From the NCBI GenBank assembly GCA_964608965.1, contig CAZSPZ010000034.1:1-8546 (forward strand): a stretch of 8,546 nt of DNA, in the 5' to 3' direction. The position numbers were made by a program, and so were the translations under genes. This DNA comes from UBA10908 sp964608965 (GTDB taxonomy: Bacteria > Bacillota > Clostridia > Peptostreptococcales > Anaerovoracaceae). This document shows positions 1-6,844 of this stretch, piece by piece; the first letter of the stretch is position 1, and every line of letters starts with the position of its first letter. The notes beneath the pieces were generated by a model. It searched no databases. It had not been told where the DNA came from and worked only from the letters and a program-made list of their open reading frames with translations.

Positions 1-631
1 CCAATTCAAAAAGTCTCTTGACGAGTCCGGGATGCGTTCTAGACAAAAAGACCTGCGGTCCTTTTGTCGTTTTCTTGACATCCATAACATATACTTTAAT
101 GCGCTCGTTCACTTTATATTTTTCGCCGGGAATTTGTTCATTGACAGCTAAAATGCCTTCTGCTCTTCCCATGTTAATAAAAACGGTATCATTGCTGATG
201 CGTTGAACTACGCCTGTCACCACTTCGGTTTGACGGTTGAGATAATCGTCGTATATCATGCCCCGCTCTGTTTCGCGAATACGTTGCACAACAACCTGCT
301 TCGCAGTCTGCGCAGCTATTCTGCCGAAATCCATAGGCGTTACCTGGTATTCGATGACATCGCCGATTTCATAATCCTGGTCAATCTCTTTAGCTTCCGC
401 TACATCTACTTCGACCAGAGGGTCTACAACTTCTTCGACAATATCTTTTCGCATAAAAACATCAATATCGCCTGTTTCTCTGTCAATGTTCACCCTGACA
501 TTTTGAGAAGTACCGTAATTTTTTTTATATGCAGAAACCAGCGCGGATTCGATTGCGTCTATAAGCAAATCTTTTGAAATGGATTTTTCTCTTTCAAGAT
601 CTTCTACCGCCTGTATGAATTCCCTGTTCAT
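1..631 (-). CDS. nusA: Transcription termination/antitermination factor NusA (3' part beyond window)
   Basis: Partial gene: 210 codons are visible from an ATG at 631 down to the window edge, with no stop. NusA binds RNA polymerase and nascent RNA and modulates pausing, intrinsic termination and antitermination. The visible part begins MNREFIQAVEDLEREKSISK and covers the polymerase-binding N-terminal domain (about residues 1-125), then an S1 RNA-binding domain (about 133-200, with TGVVQRI and INMGRAEGIL). It ends at the typical S1-KH junction (GPQVFLSRTHPGLVKRLFEL). The KH domains must lie left of position 1. The start is fixed by a GGGAGG ribosome binding site at 643-648, next to the rimP stop codon, so rimP and nusA are probably cotranscribed and translationally coupled. 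rimP followed by nusA is the conserved bacterial order. No in-frame amber codon occurs in the visible part. Confidence 0.96.
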   Translation of the reverse strand, partial: MNREFIQAVEDLEREKSISKDLLIDAIESALVSAYKKNYGTSQNVRVNIDRETGDIDVFMRKDIVEEVVDPLVEVDVAEAKEIDQDYEIGDVIEYQVTPMDFGRIAAQTAKQVVVQRIRETERGMIYDDYLNRQTEVVTGVVQRISNDTVFINMGRAEGILAVNEQIPGEKYKVNERIKVYVMDVKKTTKGPQVFLSRTHPGLVKRLFEL

Positions 632-648
632 TGTTTCGTTTTCCTCCC

Positions 649-1128
649 TTAGAAAATAACTGCAAGACTCACTTTGCTGGCTTGTTCCTTTGGTACGTGT
701 GTCTCTTTATCCTTTGTATCCGATATAATTATGACGCCTTCGCTCAAACCGATCAGCTTACCTTGCAAGGCTTTTTTACCATCGAGCGGATGGTAAAGCT
801 TTATATCGATGATCTCGCCTTTGAAGCGCTCATAGTCTTTGTCCGATATAAGTGGCCTGTCTAATCCTGGCGAAGATACTTCCAAATAGTAATTTTGTGT
901 TATGGGATCCACTTCGTCCAGCTTGGCACTTATGAATTTGCTTACGTTTTCACAGTCTTCCAAGCTCATTGCAGCATAGGATTCTCCGTTAAGCTTATCC
1001 ACAAATATGCGGAGATACCAGGCATCCGCTTCTTTTATGAATTCCGCATGGGATAATTCATAACCATTTTCTGCGCCATACTCCATCATCCATTCAGAAA
1101 TATAATCAGTGACTTTTTTCTTAGCCAA
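649..1128 (-). CDS. rimP: Ribosome maturation factor RimP, TTG start
   Basis: RimP assists maturation of the 30S ribosomal subunit in the cytoplasm. The product is about 159 residues, a normal family length. It shows the family hallmarks: an N-terminal segment ending in YLRIFVDK, a SLEDCENVSK segment, and YLEVSSPGLDRPL, the most diagnostic motif of the family. An SH3-like C-terminal domain follows. The frame is open back to position 1230, but residues before LAKKKVTDY do not resemble RimP and would overlap the ispG end and a leader hairpin. I therefore place the start at TTG (1126-1128), preceded by a GAGAGGGG ribosome binding site seven bases upstream. It ends in TAA at 649-651, directly before the nusA ribosome binding site. 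The TTG start and the structured leader suggest limited or regulated expression, which is inference. Confidence 0.92.
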   Translation of the reverse strand: MAKKKVTDYISEWMMEYGAENGYELSHAEFIKEADAWYLRIFVDKLNGESYAAMSLEDCENVSKFISAKLDEVDPITQNYYLEVSSPGLDRPLISDKDYERFKGEIIDIKLYHPLDGKKALQGKLIGLSEGVIIISDTKDKETHVPKEQASKVSLAVIF

Positions 1129-1154
1129 ATTGATTACGCCCCTCTCAAAACGAA

Positions 1155-1174
1155 AGAGTGGGCCCACCCACTCT
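1155..1174 (-). terminator. Terminator-like hairpin in the rimP-nusA leader (possible attenuator)
   Basis: Read on the minus strand, AGAGTGGG, a TGGG loop and CCCACTCT form a perfect 8-bp GC-rich stem. It is followed at once by TTCGTTTT (1147-1154), an imperfect U tract. It lies after the ispG stop and before the rimP ribosome binding site. It could end ispG transcripts, or act as an attenuator in the rimP-nusA leader if transcription starts at the promoter proposed just upstream. The interrupted U tract would make it weak and possibly dependent on NusA, which is inference. Confidence 0.5.
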
Positions 1175-1188
1175 AAAGAAATACCTGA

Positions 1189-1204
1189 TAACATGTGCAT
1201 GTTA
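1189..1204. repeat. 7-bp inverted repeat overlapping the putative rimP -10 box
   Basis: TAACATG, TG, CATGTTA is a perfect inverted repeat with a 2-base centre in the gap between ispG and rimP. It overlaps the proposed -10 hexamer and the expected start point of transcription, the position of a simple operator. The 2-base centre makes a DNA-level palindrome more likely than an RNA hairpin. It could also be chance in a short AT-rich gap. Confidence 0.35.
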
Positions 1205-1227
1205 CCATATATGCATTTATTTTGCAA
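1199..1227 (-). promoter_or_regulatory. Putative sigma-A-type promoter for rimP-nusA
   Basis: On the minus strand, a TTGCAA -35 box (1222-1227) and a TAACAT -10 box (1199-1204) are separated by 17 bases. TGG directly before the -10 box gives an extended -10 element. Each hexamer matches consensus at 4 of 6 positions. Transcription would start near 1190, giving a leader of about 60 bases that contains the terminator-like hairpin. The -35 box overlaps the last codons of ispG. Read-through from the upstream operon is also likely. Confidence 0.4.
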
Positions 1228-2296
1228 CAATTTTTTTATGGATAAGCAGGGTCAACTCTGCTGCAATATCCTCTTCGGGAACGGTTTTGAGCGGCTTTCC
1301 GTCTTCGATCAAAAGTCCGACGCCTTTTCCGCAGGCAACACCTACATCAGCATTTTTTGCTTCTCCGGGGCCGTTCACTTCGCAGCCCATAACAGCTACG
1401 CGCAAAAACTTCCCTTCTTTTGCCATTTGAACAGACAAAGGCTCCAGTTCATTCTTTATATGCGCAGCAATCGAGGCTAAATCGACTCTGGTTCTTCCGC
1501 ATGTGGGACAGGAAACAAAATCGATACCGGTTCTTCTGATACCTGTTGCTTCCAAAATTTTTCGTGCCAGGATCACTTCTTGAACAGGGTCTCCGGTGAG
1601 AGACACTCTTAGCGTATCGCCTATTCCCTCTAGCAAAAGAGACCCGAGTGCTATCGATGACTTGATCATTGCCTCTTCGCCGATACCTGCTTCCGTTAAG
1701 CCAATATGTAAAGGAACATCGCACTTTTCAGCGAAAAGTTTATGAGCGGCATGATTTACGGCCACATCGGAGGATTTCAAGGAAACCACTAAATTATAAA
1801 AGTCAAAACTCTCGGCATAAGCCACTGCATTCATTGCACTTTCACATAAAGCTTCCGCGGTAATGCCTCCATACTTTTGAAAAAGGGATTTCTCCAGGGA
1901 GCCCGAATTCACACCGATGCGTACCGGAATTTTGCACTCTTTTGCTTTGTCAAGAACAGCTTTGACGCGATCATGGGAACCTATGTTTCCCGGGTTTATC
2001 CTGATTTTATCCGCACCCATTTCCATGGCGGCAATAGCAAGCTTGTAGTCGAAATGAATGTCGGCGACCATCGGAAGATTGGATTGAGCTTTTATCTTTC
2101 CGAAGGCCACAGCGGCGGCCTCATCCTGTACGGCAAGTCGTACGATTTGACAACCTGCCTGAGCAAGCGCGTCTATTTGCGCCAACGTGCCGTTTACATC
2201 CCGCGTATCTGTATTGGTCATGGATTGTATTGAAATCGGTGCGTTCCCACCGATCTGTATATCGCCGCAATAAACCTGCCTGGTCATTCTGCGCAT
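1217..2296 (-). CDS. ispG: 4-hydroxy-3-methylbut-2-en-1-yl diphosphate synthase (IspG/GcpE)
   Basis: IspG converts MEcPP to HMBPP, the penultimate step of the MEP isoprenoid pathway, using a [4Fe-4S] cluster and reduced ferredoxin or flavodoxin. The 359-residue product has the TIM-barrel motifs PISIQSMTNTDTRDV, VADIHFDYKLAI and KIRINPGNIG, then GIGDTLRVSL. The cluster ligands are visible: C263 and C266 (SCPTCGR), C305 (MGCEVNGPGEA) and E312. The length is that of the bacterial two-domain form. The ATG at 2296 follows an AGGAG ribosome binding site (2303-2307) that overlaps the TAG stop of rseP. The reading frame is the same as that of rseP, with only that amber and three sense codons between them. 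It ends in TAA at 1217-1219. With dxr two genes upstream, it places two MEP steps in one operon. Confidence 0.97.
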   Translation of the reverse strand: MRRMTRQVYCGDIQIGGNAPISIQSMTNTDTRDVNGTLAQIDALAQAGCQIVRLAVQDEAAAVAFGKIKAQSNLPMVADIHFDYKLAIAAMEMGADKIRINPGNIGSHDRVKAVLDKAKECKIPVRIGVNSGSLEKSLFQKYGGITAEALCESAMNAVAYAESFDFYNLVVSLKSSDVAVNHAAHKLFAEKCDVPLHIGLTEAGIGEEAMIKSSIALGSLLLEGIGDTLRVSLTGDPVQEVILARKILEATGIRRTGIDFVSCPTCGRTRVDLASIAAHIKNELEPLSVQMAKEGKFLRVAVMGCEVNGPGEAKNADVGVACGKGVGLLIEDGKPLKTVPEEDIAAELTLLIHKKIVAK

Positions 2297-2308
2297 TTTT
2301 ATCTCCTA
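2297..2308 (-). other. rseP amber stop in frame with the ispG start
   Basis: The junction reads TAG GAG ATA AAA and then the ispG ATG, all in one frame. The TAG also forms part of the AGGAG ribosome binding site of ispG, which gives an ordinary reason for the codon to be kept. In an organism with tRNA-Pyl, decoding this UAG would join the 332-residue protease to the 359-residue IspG through a Pyl-Glu-Ile-Lys linker. The frame relation is directly visible. Any read-through is inference, and efficient termination is the default expectation. Confidence 0.6.
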
Positions 2309-3304
2309 TAAAATAAACTGAAAAGTGTCCTTAAATACTAAGAATATCATGAGACCCATGAGCAGGACCATACCTACCATGTGCACTCTGGCCTCGGCTT
2401 CGTCGCTGATTCTGCCTCCGCTCAATGTGCGAATGACAATGAATAATAATCTGCCGCCATCCAGTGCCGGCAAAGGCAAAAGGTTGATCATTCCAAGATT
2501 CAGGCTGATCATCGCCATAAGGTAAATTACATTGAGAACACCATATTCAGCTTGCTGGCCTATGATTGACACGATACCAATCGGGCCGACGACATCAGAT
2601 GAAGAGGCCTGTCCCGAAACAAGTTGGGTCAAAAATTCCCCCATTGTAACCGCCATCGTGCCGGTGGTGATAAACGCATCCCGGATTCCCTTCAGAAATG
2701 AATGCGAGACCATCGGTGTGATGCCTATCACCTTTCGTCCCTCTTCGTTTTCCATCAATCCGCTCGTTATAACAATTTCAGAAGAACCTCGCAAAATGGA
2801 GATTTCTATAGTTTCATCTTCACTTGTTGAAATGGCCGTCACAACGTCCTCCCAAGAATCGCTGCTTTGACCGTTGACAGCCAAAATGACATCTCCGGAT
2901 TTAATGCCTGCAACATCGGCAGGATAACCCACGGCAACCTGATCTAAAGTTGTAGTATAAGAACCGACATAGGTCATCACAACGGTAAGAATGATAATGG
3001 TGGTAACGATATTCATAAACGCTCCGGCAATAATCACCAACGTTTTTACCCATGCCGGCTTTTTGTTAAATGCTTTCGCATCCTGGCTTTCTTCGTCTTC
3101 CCCTTCCATTTTGCAATACCCGCCGATAGGAAAAGCGCGCAGCGAATAAACGGTATCGCCTTTGGATCTTTGAAAAATCAAAGGACCCATCCCAATAGAA
3201 AATTCGTTTACTTTTACCCCTAATGATTTTGCGGCTGCGAAATGTCCGAATTCGTGGACAAATACCAGCAGGCAAAACATTAATATTGCGACGATTATTG
3301 ACAT
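2306..3304 (-). CDS. rseP: Site-2 intramembrane zinc metalloprotease RseP/RasP, amber stop
   Basis: RseP cleaves transmembrane segments of anti-sigma factors and leftover signal peptides within the membrane. The 332-residue product has the zinc motif HEFGH at H17, E18 and H21 in the first membrane helix. A GMGP segment and a GGYCKMEGE loop follow. Next are a second membrane helix (about 86-112), one PDZ domain (about 115-190), and the third zinc ligand region NLLPLPALDGGRLL with D282. Two C-terminal helices end in FKDTFQFIL, close to the natural C-terminus of the Firmicute family. The ATG at 3304 directly abuts the dxr TAA stop, and the ribosome binding site (GGGGAA) lies inside the dxr end. 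The stop at 2306-2308 is TAG, notable because the same window encodes tRNA-Pyl. Read-through would continue in frame into ispG. Confidence 0.96.
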   Translation of the reverse strand: MSIIVAILMFCLLVFVHEFGHFAAAKSLGVKVNEFSIGMGPLIFQRSKGDTVYSLRAFPIGGYCKMEGEDEESQDAKAFNKKPAWVKTLVIIAGAFMNIVTTIIILTVVMTYVGSYTTTLDQVAVGYPADVAGIKSGDVILAVNGQSSDSWEDVVTAISTSEDETIEISILRGSSEIVITSGLMENEEGRKVIGITPMVSHSFLKGIRDAFITTGTMAVTMGEFLTQLVSGQASSSDVVGPIGIVSIIGQQAEYGVLNVIYLMAMISLNLGMINLLPLPALDGGRLLFIVIRTLSGGRISDEAEARVHMVGMVLLMGLMIFLVFKDTFQFIL

Positions 3305-4444
3305 TTATTTCCCCTGTATCATCTTTTGGACAGAAGCTCTGGTCTCAGCTTCTACGGTTAATATATCCTCTATTGAAGTCGGCTTAAATCCTTTGTGCCG
3401 CTCCATCGCATTTTCAACAAAACATGCAATCTCTAAAAACTTTATTTTCCCGAGTAAAAACGCTGCCACAGCTTCTTCGTTCGCTGCGTTCAGAACGACG
3501 GGATAACTGCCGCCGGACTTCAGTGCTTGATAAGCCAATCCGAGACAGCGAAAAGTTTCCGGATCAGGCTTTTCAAAATGCATAGCTCCCAAAGAAAAGA
3601 AATCCAATGATGCACCCACATTTCCCATCCGCATAGGATAGGATAGAGCATATGCGATAGGAACTTTCATATCGGGCAAACCCATTTGCCCGATTACTGA
3701 ACCATCGATAAATTCTACAGCCGAATGCAGTATACTTTCGGGATGCACCACAACTTCTATGTCTTGCGGATTGATATCAAAAAGCCACTTAGCCTCTATT
3801 ACTTCCAGCCCCTTGTTCATCATTGTCGCCGAATCGACGGTAATTTTAGCGCCCATTGCCCATTTAGGGTGGGTCAAAGCCTGTTCCAACGTAACGCTTT
3901 TCAACATATCCTTTGTATATCCGCGGAAAGGTCCGCCGGAAGCAGTCAGAATAATTTTCCTGACTGAATTTCCCTGCATACATTGAAATATAGCAGAATG
4001 CTCGCTGTCGACAGGTAAAAATTTTATCCGCTTTTTCTTGACGGCAGACATGATAAGCTCGCCGCCTGTCACTAAAGTTTCCTTGTTGGCAAAAGCTATA
4101 TCCTTGCCTGCGTTGATCGCTTCGGCCGTCGGAAGAAGTCCCAACATGCCCAAAAGTCCGTTTAAAACGATTTCTGCTGCACCGTCTGCGGCAATTTCGC
4201 ACAAACCTTTCAATCCATAAGAAAAGCTTATAGCCGGGAATTCCCTGCTGAGCTCTTTCGCGTCTTTTTCAAGGGCCACACAAGCACATCCGGGTTTAAA
4301 TTCTTTTAGCTGTTCTCTAAAAAGCGGGATGTTGAGACCCGCAGTCATTGCCGTCACTTTAAAATTTTCGTCGTGTGATCTGATCACTTCCAGAGCTTGC
4401 GTTCCGATGGAACCGGTAGAACCCAGGATTGCTACTTTCTTCAT
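3305..4444 (-). CDS. dxr: 1-deoxy-D-xylulose 5-phosphate reductoisomerase (Dxr/IspC)
   Basis: Dxr makes MEP from DXP with NADPH and a divalent metal, the committed step of the MEP pathway. The 379-residue product starts with the NADPH-binding loop GSTGSIGTQALEV. AFANKETLVTGGE follows at about 117-129. The metal ligands are visible as D146 and E148 (PVDSEH) and E214 (NKGLEVIEA). The substrate loop HPKWAMGAKITVDSATMMN and a LNAANEEAVAAFL segment are also present, and length is normal for the family. The ATG at 4444 lies 18 bases after the cdsA stop, with a weak ribosome binding site (GGTGA). It ends in TAA at 3305-3307, immediately followed by the rseP ATG, so these two genes are probably translationally coupled. 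Its product pathway feeds IspG (same operon) and, further on, UppS. Confidence 0.97.
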   Translation of the reverse strand: MKKVAILGSTGSIGTQALEVIRSHDENFKVTAMTAGLNIPLFREQLKEFKPGCACVALEKDAKELSREFPAISFSYGLKGLCEIAADGAAEIVLNGLLGMLGLLPTAEAINAGKDIAFANKETLVTGGELIMSAVKKKRIKFLPVDSEHSAIFQCMQGNSVRKIILTASGGPFRGYTKDMLKSVTLEQALTHPKWAMGAKITVDSATMMNKGLEVIEAKWLFDINPQDIEVVVHPESILHSAVEFIDGSVIGQMGLPDMKVPIAYALSYPMRMGNVGASLDFFSLGAMHFEKPDPETFRCLGLAYQALKSGGSYPVVLNAANEEAVAAFLLGKIKFLEIACFVENAMERHKGFKPTSIEDILTVEAETRASVQKMIQGK

Positions 4445-4462
4445 GCTTTCACCGATATATTC

Positions 4463-5281
4463 TTAAAATGTTCCAGGATAAAGTATTAAAATGATGTAAT
4501 AATATACCATAGGCGTAGTGAAAAGAATACTGTCGAAGCGATCGAGTATCCCTCCGTGCCCCGGGATTAAAGTGCCATAGTCTTTTATGCCCATTCTGCG
4601 TTTAAAAGCAGAAGCGACAAGGTCTCCCATCTGTGCAAAAACAGAGCCCAATATCCCTATGATCATACAGTGCCATATTAGATCCGGAACAAAAATCTTT
4701 GCAAAAAGCAGACAAAGCAACGTGCTGCCTATAACTCCTCCGATGGCTCCTTCCACAGTTTTCTTTGGGCTTAAAGCGGGGCAAAGTTTTTTCTTTCCGA
4801 AAAGCATGCCGGAAAAATATGCGCTGGTGTCTGTTCCAAAAGAAGTCAGAAGCGCAAGCCAAATCAAAACAGAACCTTCCGGCAAATTATCAATCAAAAC
4901 AATATGAGAACTTAGAAAAACGATATAAAAAACCGACATCATCGTGATCGAACCGTCCATGATATTGTGATCTTCTTTAAATAAAACCATAATAAGGCTT
5001 CCGAATATTGTTATAAAAAACCAAAGCATCATGTAAGAGACAAACTCCCCGAAAGGTGCATTTAAAAGAAAGATGCGCACATAAATGCCGTACAGCAACA
5101 ATAAAGATGCCCAACTCAGAAATTTAGAGGGTCTGATGCCTATATTTGAAAACCCTGCCGCAAATTCGGCAATACCCATTGCGCCCACGACGACAGCAAG
5201 AATAATCAGAGGGATACCTCCGAGCCAAACCACTCCGACAAGAGGAATCATAATGAACGCAGACACTATTCTCGTTTTCAT
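4463..5281 (-). CDS. cdsA: Phosphatidate cytidylyltransferase CdsA
   Basis: CdsA is a membrane enzyme that makes CDP-diacylglycerol from CTP and phosphatidic acid, the branch point for bacterial phospholipids. The 272-residue product is mostly hydrophobic, with about seven or eight predicted membrane segments by eye. It carries the family signature near the C-terminus, about residues 224-250, with SAFKRRMGIKD followed by PGHGGILDRFDS. An earlier conserved block, FGTDTSAYFSG near 148-158 then SPKKTVEGAIGG, is also present. The ATG at 5279-5281 overlaps the uppS TGA by four bases (ATGA), and a GGAGG ribosome binding site lies at 5288-5292 inside uppS. Such overlap suggests translational coupling. 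It ends in TAA at 4463-4465. Confidence 0.96.
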   Translation of the reverse strand: MKTRIVSAFIMIPLVGVVWLGGIPLIILAVVVGAMGIAEFAAGFSNIGIRPSKFLSWASLLLLYGIYVRIFLLNAPFGEFVSYMMLWFFITIFGSLIMVLFKEDHNIMDGSITMMSVFYIVFLSSHIVLIDNLPEGSVLIWLALLTSFGTDTSAYFSGMLFGKKKLCPALSPKKTVEGAIGGVIGSTLLCLLFAKIFVPDLIWHCMIIGILGSVFAQMGDLVASAFKRRMGIKDYGTLIPGHGGILDRFDSILFTTPMVYYYIILILYPGTF

Positions 5282-6003
5282 TTAAGGCCTCCGAATCGTC
5301 TGTCTCTTGACTGATATTCCAAGATGGCTTTCTCGTATTCCGTCGGCGAAAAATCCGGCCAATATATATCTGTTACAACCATTTCGCTATAGGCTGCCTG
5401 CCATATTAAATAGTTGGAAAGCCGCCATTCCCCGCCGGTTCTGATAATCATATCAGGATCGGGCATGTCTGCGGTAAAAAGCATCGAACTTACGGTGTTT
5501 TCGTCGATATCTTCAACACGCAAATCGCCATCGATCACAGCTTTGGCAATTCGCTTTGTCGCACGAACTATTTCCGCGCGGCCGCCATAATTTAGGGCGA
5601 TATTGAAAACCAATCCTGTGTTTCCTTTTGTGGTTTCTATCGCCATCATGATTGATTTTTGAGCATCTTGAGGTAATACGGACCAATCACCCATAATGTT
5701 TACCTTAACATTGTTATCGTTAAGCTCTCTGATCTCCTTTTGAAAATAGAGGACGAGCAATTTAAATATGCCTGATACCTCTTCCTCCGGGCGTTTCCAG
5801 TTTTCGGTTGAAAACGCATACACAGTCAAATAGGAGACGTCAAGCGTAGAGGAACGCTTAACAATCTCCTTGAGCGCCGCCATTCCTGCGTTGTGACCCT
5901 GAAGCCTTGGAAGCCCTCTTTTTTTTGCCCACCGCCCATTGCCGTCCATCACGATGGCAATATGCCGTGGTATTTTGTTGGGGTCAAGTGTAATTTTTGA
6001 CAT
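5278..6003 (-). CDS. uppS: Isoprenyl transferase / undecaprenyl diphosphate synthase (UppS)
   Basis: UppS is a cis-prenyltransferase that extends farnesyl diphosphate with isopentenyl diphosphate to make the C55 lipid carrier of peptidoglycan synthesis. The 241-residue product has the P-loop-like HIAIVMDGNGRWA with catalytic D20. LTVYAFSTENWKRP and FNIALNYGGRAEI follow, and then the C-terminal IIRTGGEWRLSNYLIWQAAYSE signature that binds the diphosphate and the metal. I chose ATG at 6003, which has a GAGGA ribosome binding site about nine bases upstream. The frame extends to a TTG at 6024 with no such site. It ends in TGA, overlapping cdsA. A hairpin lies between this gene and the small ORF upstream. 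Its substrates come from the MEP pathway, two steps of which (dxr, ispG) are in the same gene block. Confidence 0.96.
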   Translation of the reverse strand: MSKITLDPNKIPRHIAIVMDGNGRWAKKRGLPRLQGHNAGMAALKEIVKRSSTLDVSYLTVYAFSTENWKRPEEEVSGIFKLLVLYFQKEIRELNDNNVKVNIMGDWSVLPQDAQKSIMMAIETTKGNTGLVFNIALNYGGRAEIVRATKRIAKAVIDGDLRVEDIDENTVSSMLFTADMPDPDMIIRTGGEWRLSNYLIWQAAYSEMVVTDIYWPDFSPTEYEKAILEYQSRDRRFGGLK

Positions 6004-6040
6004 AGGCACGATTCCTCGAATCAAAACTAAATGAAGAACA

Positions 6041-6061
6041 AAGTCGGGACTTGCCCGACCT
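6041..6061 (-). terminator. Weak terminator-like hairpin between the small ORF and uppS
   Basis: On the minus strand, AGGTCGGG, CAAGT and CCCGACTT form an 8-bp stem with one G-U pair and a 5-base loop. A T-rich tail, TGTTCTT, follows. It begins 11 bases after the stop of the small ORF and ends about 38 bases before the uppS start. The interrupted T tract suggests partial termination or transcript-end protection within the operon rather than a complete stop. Confidence 0.45.
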
Positions 6062-6072
6062 CGCTTTTAGAT

Positions 6073-6273
6073 TTACCGATAAATATCCGGCACATTGCAG
6101 ACGGTAAGCGTCCACTCTTCGCCGGTATATTCCTGTTTTACGACTCTGCTTATACCGTCTATGGCTTCCCCTTTTAAAGGTTTTGTATGAAGTACGATGG
6201 TTTTGCTTCCTAAGGATTCCATTTTCGATAAAGCTTCTTCCAGCGGAAGGCCCAACACATCAAATTGTTCCAT
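6073..6273 (-). CDS. Small unrecognised protein between frr and uppS, faintly PASTA-like
   Basis: A 66-residue ORF begins MEQFDVLGLPLEEALSKMES and ends CNVPDIYR. I do not recognise the family with confidence. The pattern of a LGLPLEEAL helix, then a strand, then a RVVKQ segment and a terminal LTV strand resembles a single PASTA-type domain, but no signal peptide, membrane segment or linked kinase is visible. It starts two bases after the frr TAG stop and ends in TAA. The ribosome binding site is weak (GATGGAAA inside the end of frr), so translation probably depends on coupling to frr. Its position in a tight operon, good codon content and clean spacing support a real gene. The product is likely cytoplasmic. 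Function is unknown. Confidence 0.65.
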   Translation of the reverse strand: MEQFDVLGLPLEEALSKMESLGSKTIVLHTKPLKGEAIDGISRVVKQEYTGEEWTLTVCNVPDIYR

Positions 6274-6275
6274 TT

Positions 6276-6827
6276 CTATATTTCCATCAGTTCTTTTTCT
6301 TTATGCGCTACGATTTCATCGATATCTTTCATACATTGGTCTGTTAGCTTTTGAATTTCTTCTAAATCGCTTTTCAGATCATCCTCTGTCAGATCTCCGT
6401 TTTTCTCCAGCTTCTTGGAATCTTCGTTAGCATCTCTTCGACAATTTCGAACAGCAACTTTTGCATCTTCCCCCATTTTTTTTATGACCTTTGTTAATTC
6501 TTTTCTGCGTTCCTCTGTGACTTGAGGAATCACAAGCCTTATACTTTTTCCGTCATTGCTGGGGTTGATGCCTAAATTCGAAATCATAATAGCTTTTTCA
6601 ATCTCGGGCACACTTTTAGGATCGAAGGGAGTAATCATTAAAGTACGTGGATCGGGCACGGAAACATTCGCTAAATTTTTTACAGGCGTAGGTGTGCCAT
6701 AATAATTCACTTGAATCTGGTCAAGAAGTGCCGCATTTGCTCTTCCTGCACGAACGGTGTTCAATTCTGCTTTCAAGACATGTAATGTCTTTCCCATTTT
6801 CTCCTGGTAAACTTGCTGCGTACTCAT
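6276..6827 (-). CDS. frr: Ribosome recycling factor, amber stop
   Basis: Frr acts with EF-G to split post-termination ribosomes. The 183-residue product is the standard length. It shows the family core: LNTVRAGRANAALLDQIQVNYYGTPTP (about 21-47), then VSVPDPRTLMITPFD, LGINPSNDGKSIRLVIPQVTEERRKEL, and a coiled-coil C-terminal part rich in charged residues. The ATG at 6827 has a near-ideal AGGAGG ribosome binding site five bases upstream (6833-6838). The gene lies 17 bases after pyrH, the usual bacterial neighbour. The stop at 6276-6278 is TAG. The C-terminus HKEKELMEI matches the family's natural end, so this UAG must normally work as a stop. If read as pyrrolysine it would add about 28 residues, including a second amber, before a TAA. 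Confidence 0.97.
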   Translation of the reverse strand: MSTQQVYQEKMGKTLHVLKAELNTVRAGRANAALLDQIQVNYYGTPTPVKNLANVSVPDPRTLMITPFDPKSVPEIEKAIMISNLGINPSNDGKSIRLVIPQVTEERRKELTKVIKKMGEDAKVAVRNCRRDANEDSKKLEKNGDLTEDDLKSDLEEIQKLTDQCMKDIDEIVAHKEKELMEI

Positions 6828-6844
6828 ATATTCCTCCTTTTACA

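Noticed and set aside
203..577. Plus-strand open frame opposite nusA
   Set aside because: The minus strand encodes an uninterrupted NusA N-terminal and S1 region here, so the plus frame is a shadow.
1129..1230. Longer rimP start at 1230
   Set aside because: The extra residues do not resemble RimP, would span the leader hairpin, and would overlap the ispG end. The TTG at 1128 has a good ribosome binding site.
1877..2233. Plus-strand open frame of 118 codons over ispG
   Set aside because: It lies wholly inside ispG, which has all its catalytic motifs on the other strand, and it has no recognisable domain.
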